The notes beneath the pieces are model-generated. The model was not told where the DNA came from. It saw only the letters and a program-made list of their open reading frames with translations, and did no database searches. The translations under genes and the position numbers were made by a program. This document shows, piece after piece, positions 28,835 to 39,704 of a stretch of 64,000 bases of DNA (positions within the stretch are counted from its first letter, which is position 1; each line of letters starts with the position of its first letter). Source of the DNA: Pseudomonas gozinkensis (GTDB lineage Bacteria > Pseudomonadota > Gammaproteobacteria > Pseudomonadales > Pseudomonadaceae); contig NZ_CP062253.1 of NCBI RefSeq assembly GCF_014863585.1, positions 496,001-560,000 on the forward strand, in the 5' to 3' direction.

Positions 28835-29624
28835 CTTCGGCGAGCTCCTTGATAAAAAATTGGTGCAAATAGTCGTTGAGCTTGCGCGAAGCCTGTGGCG
28901 CGGGCCCCTGCGCGGCAAAAGTCTGTGGGTCTATATCGGCCCCGACGCGAAAACTGAAGTGCACGCGGCGACTGGGAATGCGATACCAGGGCTCGGCCTT
29001 GGTCAGGGTGGTCGGACTGACCTTGATCACCACCGGGGTGACGATTTTCGCACCGCGCAGCGCGATGGCAGCCGCCCCCCGATGAAAGGCCGGCGCCTGA
29101 CCCGGCTGGGTGCGGGTGCCTTCGGGGAAAATGATCAGGGTCTGACCGCTTTGCAGCGCGCCGGCGGCGGCGTCGAGCATGTCCATGCTGCCGTCGTTGC
29201 TGATGTATTCGGTACTGCGCAGCGGGCCACGGGTGAAGGGGTTTTCCCACAGGCTTTTCTTCACCACGCAATTGGCCCGGCGCACCAGGCCGATCAGGAA
29301 CACCACATCGATCAGCGACGGGTGGTTGGCAATGATCATCTGTCCCGGACGGCCGAGACGTTCGGCGCCCTGGATGTCGTAGGTCAGCACACCGGTACGG
29401 GCCATGAACCGGACGAAAAACCAGAACAGCCGGCTGACGGTCTGGCGTGCCCGCTCGCGATGCACCCGGGCATCGCCCGGCAGACAGCCAAGCAATGGAA
29501 ATACCAGCAGGCGCAGGCACAGGCCACCGAGCCCGAACAGGGCGAAGCTGGTGGCGGTGGCCAGCAGACGCCAATAGTAGGCGTCGCGGGTTTTCCCGAT
29601 TACGGGTTGCGTTGCCAGGTCCAT
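28815..29624 (-). CDS. 1-acyl-glycerol-3-phosphate acyltransferase-like (PlsC family)
   Basis: A 269-residue PlsC-type acyltransferase with the HX4D motif NHPSLIDVVF near residue 100 and the second block IIFPEGTRTQPGQ near residue 165, after an N-terminal membrane helix (SFALFGLGGLCLRLLVFPLL). It probably esterifies an acyl chain onto a lipid in pigment anchoring. Start at 29624 with GGAAG eight bases upstream overlaps the chain length factor by 25 bases. Confidence 0.88.
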   Translation of the reverse strand: MDLATQPVIGKTRDAYYWRLLATATSFALFGLGGLCLRLLVFPLLGCLPGDARVHRERARQTVSRLFWFFVRFMARTGVLTYDIQGAERLGRPGQMIIANHPSLIDVVFLIGLVRRANCVVKKSLWENPFTRGPLRSTEYISNDGSMDMLDAAAGALQSGQTLIIFPEGTRTQPGQAPAFHRGAAAIALRGAKIVTPVVIKVSPTTLTKAEPWYRIPSRRVHFSFRVGADIDPQTFAAQGPAPQASRKLNDYLHQFFIKELAEDERSKP

Positions 29625-30325
29625 AGACGAGTCTTCCAGGCATGTTGGCAATGGGATTGCTGACCGAGCAGGGTTCGCAGCAGATTCAGCGCATGGGGCC
29701 ACTGCGTCTTGGACAGTGCTTGCGGGGCGCTGTTCAGGGTCAGCCGCCAGTCGGTACCGGGGGTGAGCAACAGCCCGACGGCATAGGGAAACGGAACGTC
29801 GTCGATCCACGTCGAGTAGGCTTCGGGCGGTTGTTCCTCGGTGATCACCAGCAGCACCGCCGGGGCACCCTCGTTCAGTAACGTGGCGGCTTCCAGCATG
29901 CCGTGTTCGAGGCCGTCGCCGGCGGCGGCGAGGGCGGTCATTTCGCTGGTTTCGCCACGCATGATCGACCACAGGCCGATGATCGCGTTGTGCACCGACA
30001 GGCTGAACTGGGTGGGTGACAGCGGCTGTTCGTTGGCCAGATCGCTGAGAATTTCAAAGGTGCGCGGGGTTTCGCCGTGCCGGGAGACAAACACCAGCGG
30101 CAGGTTTTCCAGACCTTCGGCCAGCGGCCAGCCGACACTGAACGCCATCCGCGCCAGACGACTGAGGCGACGGCGCTGCATGGCCGGCAGAAACGACACA
30201 TCGGGTGCGGCATCGCTGCCTTCGAGCACGACCGGTTGTCGGCTCCAGGCTTGCCAGGCTTCCACACTGTCGAGCCCGGGAGCCCAGGCACGCCATTGGG
30301 CGATGTTGAAGTTGATCACGGACAT
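29600..30325 (-). CDS. Chain length factor, KS-like (ApeC-like), first gene of the aryl polyene operon
   Basis: A 241-residue truncated ketosynthase-like protein. It keeps the fold segments FVSRHGETPRTFEIL, SPTQFSLSVHNAIIGLWSI and EAATLLNEGAPAVLLVI, but has neither the active cysteine nor the C-terminal histidines. It matches the beta-ketoacyl synthase N-terminal chain length factor family that pairs with a full KS. In the pathway it would set polyene length with the ketosynthase at 14768. A CCCGC/GCGGG hairpin spans its ribosome-binding region. It is the promoter-proximal gene of the 20-gene unit. Confidence 0.82.
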   Translation of the reverse strand: MSVINFNIAQWRAWAPGLDSVEAWQAWSRQPVVLEGSDAAPDVSFLPAMQRRRLSRLARMAFSVGWPLAEGLENLPLVFVSRHGETPRTFEILSDLANEQPLSPTQFSLSVHNAIIGLWSIMRGETSEMTALAAAGDGLEHGMLEAATLLNEGAPAVLLVITEEQPPEAYSTWIDDVPFPYAVGLLLTPGTDWRLTLNSAPQALSKTQWPHALNLLRTLLGQQSHCQHAWKTRLWTWQRNP

Positions 30326-30694
30326 TTATCCCGCCCCTGCGGGCTGATTTGACGCGGTTTCGCCAACGTCGCCGCTGAGCTGATTTAGCCGGAAGTGGCA
30401 TGGCGCGTGGCGCCGGGTGGCGCGCATTATCCCGGTGCGACGAGTGTGTAGCAAATGCTGGTTACATTTTGCGCAGTGAAATGGACCGAATGGTACGCAG
30501 CAAAAACTGTCACTTGGCCATTATCCAGATTGTCAGGTGTCTGTCTGTCGGGCGAATCGGCGATCAGCGGGTGTCTTTGCGCCCTATTCATTGGGATATT
30601 GGCGCCTGACGCTGTAGTCCGTGTCCATCGAGGTAGCGAACCGGCACCGGGCACCACTACACTCGGTCATTCTTTGATACACGGAGGTTTTGTC
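30326..30694. other. Divergent promoter region between aryl polyene operon and parA-like gene
   Basis: This 369-base stretch holds no convincing gene. The left end must carry the promoter of the reverse-strand pigment operon and the right end that of the ParA-like gene. A short GC hairpin (CCCGC / GCGGG) lies directly before the operon's first ATG. The middle is less GC-rich (AAATGCTGGTTACATTTTGC). The right end carries ACGGAGG four bases before the next start. I could not assign a sigma-70 box with confidence. Confidence 0.6.
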
Positions 30695-31465
30695 ATGCGG
30701 CGCGTGGTGTTCAATCAGAAAGGTGGCGTGGGCAAATCCAGCATTGCCTGCAATCTGGCGGCGGTGAGCGCCAGCGAGGGTTATCGCACGCTGTTGGTCG
30801 ACCTCGATGCCCAGGCCAACTCCACTCAGTATCTGACCGGGCTCACGGGTGATGACATTCCGATGGGCATTGCCGACTTCTTCAAGCAGACCCTGTCTTC
30901 CGGACCGTTCTCGAAAAAGAATCAGGCGGATATCTACGAAACGCCGTTCGACAACCTGCACATCATCACCGCCACCGCCGAACTGGCCGACTTGCAGCCC
31001 AAACTCGAGGCCAAACACAAGATCAACAAGCTGCGAAAGCTACTCGACGAGCTGTCGGAAGATTACGACCGGATCTATCTGGATACGCCGCCGGCGCTGA
31101 ATTTCTATGCGGTCTCGGCACTGATCGCCGCCGATCGGGTATTGATTCCCTTCGACTGCGACAGCTTCTCCCGTCAGGCCCTCTACGGTCTGATCGCCGA
31201 GATCGACGAGTTGAAGGAAGACCACAACGAAGGTCTGGAAGTCGAAGGCATTGTGGTCAATCAGTTCCAGGCCCGGGCCAGCCTGCCGCAGCAGATCCTC
31301 GACGAACTGATCGCCGAGGGCCTGCCGGTACTGCCGGTCTACCTCGCCAGTTCAGTGCGCATGCGCGAGTCGCATCAGGCCAACACGCCGCTGATCCACC
31401 TCGATCCACGGCACAAGCTGACGCAGCAGTTCGTCGAGCTGCACAACCTGCTCGAAGACGCCTGA
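30695..31465 (+). CDS. ParA/Soj-family ATPase, no ParB
   Basis: A 256-residue deviant Walker A ATPase: [17 protein letters not shown] at the N-terminus, [12 protein letters not shown], and [11 protein letters not shown] as Walker B. It lacks the N-terminal helix-turn-helix of P1-type ParA. Start ATG at 30695 has GGAGG at a good distance; the longer frame to 30455 is not needed. No parB or centromere-like repeats lie next to it, so it is not chromosome ParAB. Such orphans position other cargo; the cargo is unknown here. It converges with trxC, seven bases between stops. Confidence 0.88.
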   Translation: MRRVVFNQKGGVGKSSIACNLAAVSASEGYRTLLVDLDAQANSTQYLTGLTGDDIPMGIADFFKQTLSSGPFSKKNQADIYETPFDNLHIITATAELADLQPKLEAKHKINKLRKLLDELSEDYDRIYLDTPPALNFYAVSALIAADRVLIPFDCDSFSRQALYGLIAEIDELKEDHNEGLEVEGIVVNQFQARASLPQQILDELIAEGLPVLPVYLASSVRMRESHQANTPLIHLDPRHKLTQQFVELHNLLEDA

Positions 31466-31472
31466 AACCTTG

Positions 31473-31907
31473 TCAGATGCCCTGGCTGCGCAGCCATGCC
31501 ATCAACTGCGGCAACGGGAATGCCCCGCTCTGACGGGCCACTTCCCGGCCATTCCTGAACAGAATCAGGCTCGGAATCGAACGAATCCCCAACTGCGCCG
31601 ACAACTGCTGATTGGCCTCGCTGTCCAGCTTGGCCAGCCGGCACTTGCCCGCCAACTGCGCAGCCGCCTGCTCGAACACCGGCGCAAACGACTTGCACGG
31701 CCCGCACCAGTCCGCCCACACGTCCACCAGCAATGGCAGATCACCCTTGATCTGACTGGCGTAATCGCCTTGCTTGAGCTCGAACGGTTTGTTCAACAGC
31801 ACGTCGGACTTGCAGCGCCCGCACTTCGGATGGTCGTTGAGGCGCTCGGCGGGGATGCGGTTGAGGCCGTTGCAGGAGGGGCAGGGGATGAGGAGTGGGT
31901 CGGTCAT
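31473..31907 (-). CDS. trxC: Thioredoxin 2
   Basis: A 144-residue thioredoxin with an N-terminal zinc ribbon (CPSCNGLNR and CGRCKSD) and the active site WADWCGPCKSF near residue 70. TrxC reduces protein disulfides in the cytoplasm; the zinc finger distinguishes it from TrxA and in relatives tunes activity under oxidative stress. Length and layout are typical. Confidence 0.95.
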   Translation of the reverse strand: MTDPLLIPCPSCNGLNRIPAERLNDHPKCGRCKSDVLLNKPFELKQGDYASQIKGDLPLLVDVWADWCGPCKSFAPVFEQAAAQLAGKCRLAKLDSEANQQLSAQLGIRSIPSLILFRNGREVARQSGAFPLPQLMAWLRSQGI

Positions 31908-32035
31908 GATCGGGATCCAGTGGAAAGCTGATATCTCCTAGTTGGAGACGTTTGCTCATATTTTCAATCGTGCAGTGTTTGGCTGTGAGCCTAGGCTGAG
32001 ATGGATCGGTCGAGACCCGTTGGTCTGCTCGGTCA

Positions 32036-32092
32036 TATCGCAACTTGCGATAATTTTGATCTGTGATTAACTCCCCATAGCAGAATGCGATA
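32036..32092 (+). promoter_or_regulatory. Probable higBA operator
   Basis: An inverted repeat TATCGCAA-C-TTGCGATA occupies 32036-32052, 51 bases before the higB start, and a further half site TGCGATA lies at 32086-32092 just before the ribosome site. A palindrome plus half site overlapping the promoter is the usual layout for autoregulation by a HigA-type antitoxin. Binding is inferred. Confidence 0.7.
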
Positions 32093-32102
32093 AGGATGTT
32101 GC

Positions 32103-32395
32103 ATGCATGTCATTACTGGAAAACGAATACGAGAGGCCAAGTCTAAATGGCCTATGGCAGCCAAAGCATTGGATTACTGGTTTCAGCTTGCTAAAGAAAG
32201 CAACCCATTGGATTTCGCTGAGATGAGGGATTTGTTTCCTGCGGTCGACGTCGTTGGTGATTTTCACGTTTTCGACATCGGTGGTAATAAGTTGCGGCTC
32301 ATCGCATTTGTCAGATATCGATCTCAAAAGCTGTACATAAGGCATGTTTTGGATCACCGCGAATACGATCGCGGCAAATGGAAGGAGTGGAGCGC

Positions 32396-32399
<4 letters not shown>
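32103..32399 (+). CDS. higB: HigB-type mRNA interferase toxin
   Basis: A 98-residue toxin of the HigB_toxin family: MHVITGKRIREAKSKWP, LRLIAFVRYRSQKLYIRHVLDHREYD, with the C-terminal YDRGKWKEW. Members cut mRNA on the ribosome. The order toxin first, antitoxin second is the HigBA hallmark. The stop overlaps the antitoxin start by ATGA. AAGGA lies upstream of the ATG. Base composition is lower in GC than the neighbours, consistent with acquisition. Confidence 0.88.
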
Positions 32400-34302
<1,903 letters not shown>

Positions 34303-34311
34303 TTAGGCGGG

Positions 34312-37300
34312 TTAGTCGAGTTTGGCCGGCGGCGGTTCCTGCAACGGTTTCTGGTCGTCGCTGACCGGCACGATGGTTTTGGTTTCCGGTTCGATCGGCA
34401 CCATCTTGTATTCCTGACCGTGTAGGTTCTTCAGGTAAACCTCCATCTGGCGGAACGAGATGTTGATGTGCTGCTTCTTGAATTCGCGGTTGATGAAGCG
34501 GTTGACCTCATCGAGCACCGGGTTGCGGTCGCCGAGATCGCGCACATGCATGCGCAATTCGTGGTCGAGGGTGCTTTCGCCGAAGTTGAGGAAGTACACG
34601 TGCGGCTCGGGTTCCTTGAGCACGCGCGGGTTTTCCCGGGCGGCCTTGAGCAGCAGTTCCTTGACCAGATCCAGATCCGAACCGTAATCGACGCCCAGTT
34701 TCAGGGTCACCCGGGTGATGGTGTCGGTCAGCGACCAGTTGATCAGTTGCCCGGTGATGAACGTCTTGTTCGGGACAATGATGTCCTTGCGGTCGAAGTC
34801 GGTGATGGTCGTGGCGCGGATGCGGATTTTGCTCACCGTGCCGGACAGGTTGCCGATGGTGATGGTGTCGCCGATCCGCACCGGGCGTTCGAACAGGATC
34901 ATGATGCCGGAGATGAAGTTCGCGAAGATCTCCTGCATGCCGAAACCGAGGCCCACCGACAGCGCCGCCACCAGCCACTGCAACTTGTCCCAGCTCACGC
35001 CGAGGGTCGACAGGGTCGAGACGAAGCCGACCCCGGCGATCACGTAGGACAGCAGCGTCGTGGTCGCGTAGGCACTGCCCTGGGCCAGATTGAGTTTCGA
35101 CAGTACGAACACTTCAAGCAGGCCCGGCAAGTTGCGGGCGAGCGCAAAGGTGATGCCGATGATGATCAGCGCGCCGAGCATGTCGCCGATGCTGATCGGC
35201 ACCATGCTCATGTTGGCGCCGGTGCCGCTGGTGTACTCGTAGAGGGTGATGTTGTCGAGGTACGAGAACACCGTGATCAGGTCGGCCCAGACCCAGTACA
35301 GCGCGGCGATGAAACCGCCAAGCAGCGCCAGACGGATCAGGCGCAGGGACTGTTCGTTGACCTTCTCGATGTCCAGGGTCGGCTCTTCGATCACCGCTTC
35401 GCCGTCGCCGGCTTCTTTCGCGGCCTGACGTTTGGCCAGGGCGCGCTGGTAGGCCAGACGGCGTGCCGCAACCGCGAGGCCCCGGACGAACGTGGCTTCG
35501 ATCACCAGCCAGAACATCAGCAGGTACAGGGTGTTGATCAAGCGGTCGCTGAGCTTCAGGGCGGTGTAGTAGTAGCCGAAGCACACGGCGACGAACAGCG
35601 CGATGGGCAGCAGGGTGAACATCACGCCCACGGCCTTGCGGAACAGCGAGGCGTTTTCGTGGGTCGGGCTGCTGATCAGCAGGCGGCTGAGCAGCCACGC
35701 CATCAGGGCGTAGCAGGTCAGCACCACCGGCATGCCGATGACATCGTCGGCCAGTGCCGCCGGTTGCAGTTCGGCAACCGCCACGACGGCCACCAGCGCC
35801 ATGACCACCAATCCGAGGCGACGCACCCAGCCCTGCAGGAATTCGACCTGCGGCTTTTCCCAGCGGAAGTGCAACTCGGCCACGCCGCCTGGCGCGAGGA
35901 TCCGGTAAGCGGTGTAAAACACGAGCCATGCCTGGGCCATTTGCAGCAGCGCCGCGCCCATGTTGGCGTTCTGCCCGCGGGCGTCGATCTGCAACGCCAG
36001 TCCGCACAGGGCCAGGCCCAGCGCCACCGGCATCGCCAGCAGAATATTGATCAGGATCGCCTGCGGTGTATGCCACTGGCTGTCACGCTTGAAGTGACCG
36101 ATGTCCTGGTGAACCTTGTTCAGGCGCGAATACAGTTGCTTGCGGCGCCACAGCAGCGCGCCGATCAGCAGCGCCAGCGGCAGGAACAACAGCGGTCGCT
36201 GGGTCAGGCCGTCGGTCAGTTCGCTGAAGCTCGAGGCCAGCGGCAAGGTGTCGATCTGACGCTTCAGGCGTTCCGGCACGCCGCGCATCCACTCGGTGTC
36301 CAGCGGCTTGTTGCTGGGAATCCAGAACATCTGCTCGTCGAGGGTCGCGCGCAGGCTCTGCGCGGTGCTCAGCAGTTGTTTCTGGTTCAGTTGCAGGGTG
36401 ATCGACTCGTTGAGCATCGCGCTCAGTTCGCGGTTCAGACGCTCCAGCAGGTCGGCGCGGGTGTTGGCCAGTTCCAGCAGGCTCTTGCGCAGTTGCGGCG
36501 TGACCTGCTCCGGCGGCTGGGTGGACAGCAGGTTGTCGACGTAAGCCGTCGGGTTGCTCAGCAGTTCACGTTGCTGGCTGACTTCGAACTGATACAGGCG
36601 GATGTCGGCGATCTGGTCCGCCAGGTCACGATCGACCTTGAGTCGCGGCAGCGCTTGTTTCTGCTTGTAGAGAATCTTCGACAGCAGCAGGCTGCCCTTG
36701 AGCACGTTGATCTGCTCGTCGAGGGCCGAATCGCTCTGGGTCACGCTGTCCAGTTGCTGTTTGGTCTGCAGGTTCTGCTGGGTGACTTCGTTGAGGCGGT
36801 CGGTGCTCTTGAGCAGGTAGTCGGAGAGCTTGAGGTTAGCCGCGCTTTCGGTGGCGAGCAGGGTGCTGCCGCCGGACTTCTGCGCCTCGATCGATTGCTG
36901 GGTCACGGTTTCCTGAGACAGGGCCAGACGCTTCTGGTTGATCAGGGTTTGCAGTTCCTGAATCTCGCGGTCCAGTCGGTCGGATTTCTCCGAGAGCAGG
37001 TCATGCTGACTGTTGCCCAGATCCTGCAACTGGTTATTGCCGGCCAGTTCCTGGCGGCGCAGCGGGATCAGCGCGTTCAGGGCGGCCAGCTCGGCGTTGA
37101 TCTGGTCGCGTTGCTCGGCGCTCAGGGTCTTGCCGCCGTCCTTGCCGGTCTTGAGGATGTTGTTGATCTGCTGGATGCGCGTCTGGCTGCTGGAAATCTC
37201 GGCCTGGGCGCGCTCGGGGCGGGTCTGGGCGGTGATGATCAGGCTGTTGGCTTCGGCCAGGGCCTTTTGCAGATCGCTTTGCTGGGTCGAGCGCTCGGTG

Positions 37301-37665
37301 AGCATCTGCTCCAGCTGCTGGATGTTTTCCTTGGGGAAGCGCTGCGCCACCGGCACCAAGGCGCTGGCCTTGAGGCGGGTCAGCTCGCGTGCGTTCTCGA
37401 TGGTCTGCTTCGGCGCGGTGGCCAACTGCTGCTTGAGGTCGCTGAGCTTTTGCTCGTAGTCACGCCGGTTGTTGAGCTGGTTCAGCGTGTTTTGCAGGAC
37501 CGTCTGCAGGGTCTTTTTATCGGCGTCGGGCAGTTTGCTGTCGGCGATCTTGTCCAGACTGGCCTGCACGGCTTCGCTGGACGGCGGTTCGGCGGCTTGC
37601 AGCGGGCCGACGGAAAGACTCAGGCCCAGCAGGGCCGCGACGAAAAAGGAGCGCAGGGTAGGCAT
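34312..37665 (-). CDS. mscK: Mechanosensitive channel MscK (KefA)
   Basis: An 1,117-residue large mechanosensitive channel. It has a signal peptide (residues 1-24, ending LQAA), a periplasmic coiled-coil part rich in Gln and Leu (about 30-480), several membrane helices (about 490-850) and a C-terminal MscS-like pore and beta domain: VGLGFGMQEIFANFISGIMI, then LFERPVRIGDTITIG. It opens on membrane tension and lets potassium and solutes out on osmotic downshock. Length fits MscK rather than MscS. A very long antisense frame over it is a codon-bias shadow. Confidence 0.95.
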   Translation of the reverse strand: MPTLRSFFVAALLGLSLSVGPLQAAEPPSSEAVQASLDKIADSKLPDADKKTLQTVLQNTLNQLNNRRDYEQKLSDLKQQLATAPKQTIENARELTRLKASALVPVAQRFPKENIQQLEQMLTERSTQQSDLQKALAEANSLIITAQTRPERAQAEISSSQTRIQQINNILKTGKDGGKTLSAEQRDQINAELAALNALIPLRRQELAGNNQLQDLGNSQHDLLSEKSDRLDREIQELQTLINQKRLALSQETVTQQSIEAQKSGGSTLLATESAANLKLSDYLLKSTDRLNEVTQQNLQTKQQLDSVTQSDSALDEQINVLKGSLLLSKILYKQKQALPRLKVDRDLADQIADIRLYQFEVSQQRELLSNPTAYVDNLLSTQPPEQVTPQLRKSLLELANTRADLLERLNRELSAMLNESITLQLNQKQLLSTAQSLRATLDEQMFWIPSNKPLDTEWMRGVPERLKRQIDTLPLASSFSELTDGLTQRPLLFLPLALLIGALLWRRKQLYSRLNKVHQDIGHFKRDSQWHTPQAILINILLAMPVALGLALCGLALQIDARGQNANMGAALLQMAQAWLVFYTAYRILAPGGVAELHFRWEKPQVEFLQGWVRRLGLVVMALVAVVAVAELQPAALADDVIGMPVVLTCYALMAWLLSRLLISSPTHENASLFRKAVGVMFTLLPIALFVAVCFGYYYTALKLSDRLINTLYLLMFWLVIEATFVRGLAVAARRLAYQRALAKRQAAKEAGDGEAVIEEPTLDIEKVNEQSLRLIRLALLGGFIAALYWVWADLITVFSYLDNITLYEYTSGTGANMSMVPISIGDMLGALIIIGITFALARNLPGLLEVFVLSKLNLAQGSAYATTTLLSYVIAGVGFVSTLSTLGVSWDKLQWLVAALSVGLGFGMQEIFANFISGIMILFERPVRIGDTITIGNLSGTVSKIRIRATTITDFDRKDIIVPNKTFITGQLINWSLTDTITRVTLKLGVDYGSDLDLVKELLLKAARENPRVLKEPEPHVYFLNFGESTLDHELRMHVRDLGDRNPVLDEVNRFINREFKKQHINISFRQMEVYLKNLHGQEYKMVPIEPETKTIVPVSDDQKPLQEPPPAKLD

Positions 37666-37699
37666 AGAGACCGGTCAAGCAAGTGAGAGTGGACGCAGT

Positions 37700-39442
37700 T
37701 TAGAGGAAGAGCCCGGGGCCCGGGCGACTTCCTTCGGGGAATCTGACGCCCACTTTGCCGATCTTGTTCCCGTCCATGACTGCAACCGTCCAGTGGGTGT
37801 TGTTCCATTCCACCTGGTCGCCGACGATCGGTGCACCCCCGACCTTGTGGGCGATGAACGTACCCAGTGTCATGTCCGGATCGATGCCTTCGGCCGAGAG
37901 GCCATAGAGCGCCGCAACCGCTTTGAGCTGGGCGTCTCCTTCGAGTACGAAGTCGCCGAAGAAGCGCAGATCGAGGCCCCGTTGCGGTGCCTGGCTGAAC
38001 AGTTTTCCGAGGGCCGGCAAGTTGTGTTCATGGCCGATAACACACAGCAAATCATCGACTTCCAGCACCGTACTACCCGACGGATGGAGCAGTTGCTGAC
38101 CGCGAAACAGGGCGGCGATACGGGTGCCTTCGGGCATTTTCAGTTCGCGCAGGGGAGAACCGATGCACCATTTTTCCGCGCCGAGCTTGTAAACGAACAG
38201 CTCCCACTCGCTGGTGACGTGCACTTCGAGGGCCGCGCGGGAGATCGGCGCCGGTTCCGGCGGTACGGTCACCTTGAGCAGCTTGGCCACCCACGGCAGG
38301 CTTGTGCCCTGTACCAGCAGCGACACCAGCACGATAAAGAACGCGAGGTTGAAGTACAGCTGTGCATTCGGCAGCCCGGCCATCAGTGGGAACACCGCCA
38401 GAATGATCGGTACCGCGCCACGCAGGCCGACCCAGGAAATGAACGCCTTTTCGCGGCCATGGAAAGCCTTGAACGGCAGCAGCCCGACCAGCACCGACAG
38501 CGGCCGTGCGAACAGAATCATCCACAGCGCCAGACCCAGTGCAGGCAAGGCAATTGGCAGCAGATCATGCGGCGTGACCAGCAGCCCCAGCACCAGGAAC
38601 ATGCCGATCTGCGCCAGCCACGCCATGCCGTCGAGCATGTGCAGGATGCCGTGACGGCTGCGCACCGGCCGGTTGCCGATCACCAGACCGCACAGGTACA
38701 CGGCGAGGAAGCCGCTGCCGTGCAGGGCGTTGGTCAGGGCGAACACCACCAGACCGCCGGCGATCACCAGAATCGGATACAGACCGGCCGCCAGATTGAT
38801 CCGGTTGACCAGTTGCAGCATCAGCCAGCCACCGCCCAGACCGATCACACCGCCGATGCCGAACTCGCGGATCAGGTGGGTCAGCAGGCTCCAGTGCAGA
38901 CCGGTCTGGCCGCTGGCGAGCATGTCGATCAGGGTCACGGTGAGGAACACCGCCATCGGGTCGTTGCTGCCGGATTCGATTTCCAGGCTGGCGGTCACCC
39001 GCTCGTTCAGGCCCTTGCCGCCGAGCAGCGAGAACACTGCTGCGGCGTCTGTGGAACCGACGATGGCGCCGATCAGCAGGCCCTGGATCAGGTTGAGGTC
39101 GAACAGCCAAGCGGCGGCCATGCCGGTGAGGCCGGTGGTGATGAGTACCCCGACCGTCGCAAGTGACAATGCCGGCCACAGGGCCACACGGAAACTGGAC
39201 ACCCGGGTGCGCAAGCCACCGTCGAGCAGGATCACTGCCAGTGCGAGGTTGCCGACCAGATAGGCCGTCGGGTAGTTATCGAAAATGATGCCGCCGCCAT
39301 CGACCCCGGCAGTCATGCCGACTGCGAGGATGATCACCAGAATCGGGATGCCGAGACGGGAAGAAAGGGAGCTGACAAGAATGCTTGCGCCTACCAGCAA
39401 CGCGCCGATCAAGAACAGGCTGTTGATGGTCGTCGCATTCAA
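37700..39442 (-). CDS. nhaP2: Potassium/proton antiporter NhaP2 (CvrA)
   Basis: A 580-residue CPA1 antiporter. The membrane part (1-400) has the exchanger motifs [21 protein letters not shown] and [18 protein letters not shown] and [17 protein letters not shown]. The cytoplasmic tail has a TrkA-C-like region and a CorC/HlyC-type transporter-associated domain (about 490-570). It exchanges potassium for protons in osmo- and pH control. It lies 35 bases upstream of mscK on the same strand, a sensible pairing for ion homeostasis. Confidence 0.93.
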   Translation of the reverse strand: MNATTINSLFLIGALLVGASILVSSLSSRLGIPILVIILAVGMTAGVDGGGIIFDNYPTAYLVGNLALAVILLDGGLRTRVSSFRVALWPALSLATVGVLITTGLTGMAAAWLFDLNLIQGLLIGAIVGSTDAAAVFSLLGGKGLNERVTASLEIESGSNDPMAVFLTVTLIDMLASGQTGLHWSLLTHLIREFGIGGVIGLGGGWLMLQLVNRINLAAGLYPILVIAGGLVVFALTNALHGSGFLAVYLCGLVIGNRPVRSRHGILHMLDGMAWLAQIGMFLVLGLLVTPHDLLPIALPALGLALWMILFARPLSVLVGLLPFKAFHGREKAFISWVGLRGAVPIILAVFPLMAGLPNAQLYFNLAFFIVLVSLLVQGTSLPWVAKLLKVTVPPEPAPISRAALEVHVTSEWELFVYKLGAEKWCIGSPLRELKMPEGTRIAALFRGQQLLHPSGSTVLEVDDLLCVIGHEHNLPALGKLFSQAPQRGLDLRFFGDFVLEGDAQLKAVAALYGLSAEGIDPDMTLGTFIAHKVGGAPIVGDQVEWNNTHWTVAVMDGNKIGKVGVRFPEGSRPGPGLFL

Positions 39443-39557
39443 AGGCAGTACTCCAGAAGCGGAAAGACGGGCGCAAACTGACCATGCAGTCTGCGTGCCA
39501 GCGATTCTAACCTGTTGAAATGTGATGCTGTCAAAAAGCTTTTGTACCAGGGGAGGC

Positions 39558-39664
39558 GATCGTTCCCACGCTCCGCGTGGGAATGCCTCAATGGACGCTC
39601 TGCGTCCGCTTTTGGGACGCAGAGCGTCCCGGGCTGCATTCCCACGCAGAGCGTGGGAACGATC
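39558..39664. repeat. Palindromic repeat, family A (GATCGTTCCCACGC type)
   Basis: An outer inverted pair, GATCGTTCCCACGCTCCGCG at the left and its near inverse GCGTGGGAACGATC at the right, encloses an inner inverted pair GGACGCTCTGCGTCC / GGGACGCAGAGCGTCCC. Four copies of this composite occur in the window (39558, 46231, 55976, 57047), always between genes. It can fold into a clover of two hairpins. No coding capacity. Confidence 0.88.
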
Positions 39665-39704
39665 AACCTCTCGACGTGGGAATGATCAAAAGGGGGCTTC
39701 TATC

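Noticed and set aside
34468..37686. A 1,072-codon open frame antisense to mscK, and similar long antisense frames over gltD/hemE, the MMPL gene, putA and nhaP2
   Set aside because: The opposite strand of each codes for a clear family protein. Third-position GC bias in high-GC genomes opens the mirrored frame. The antisense products show no family pattern.
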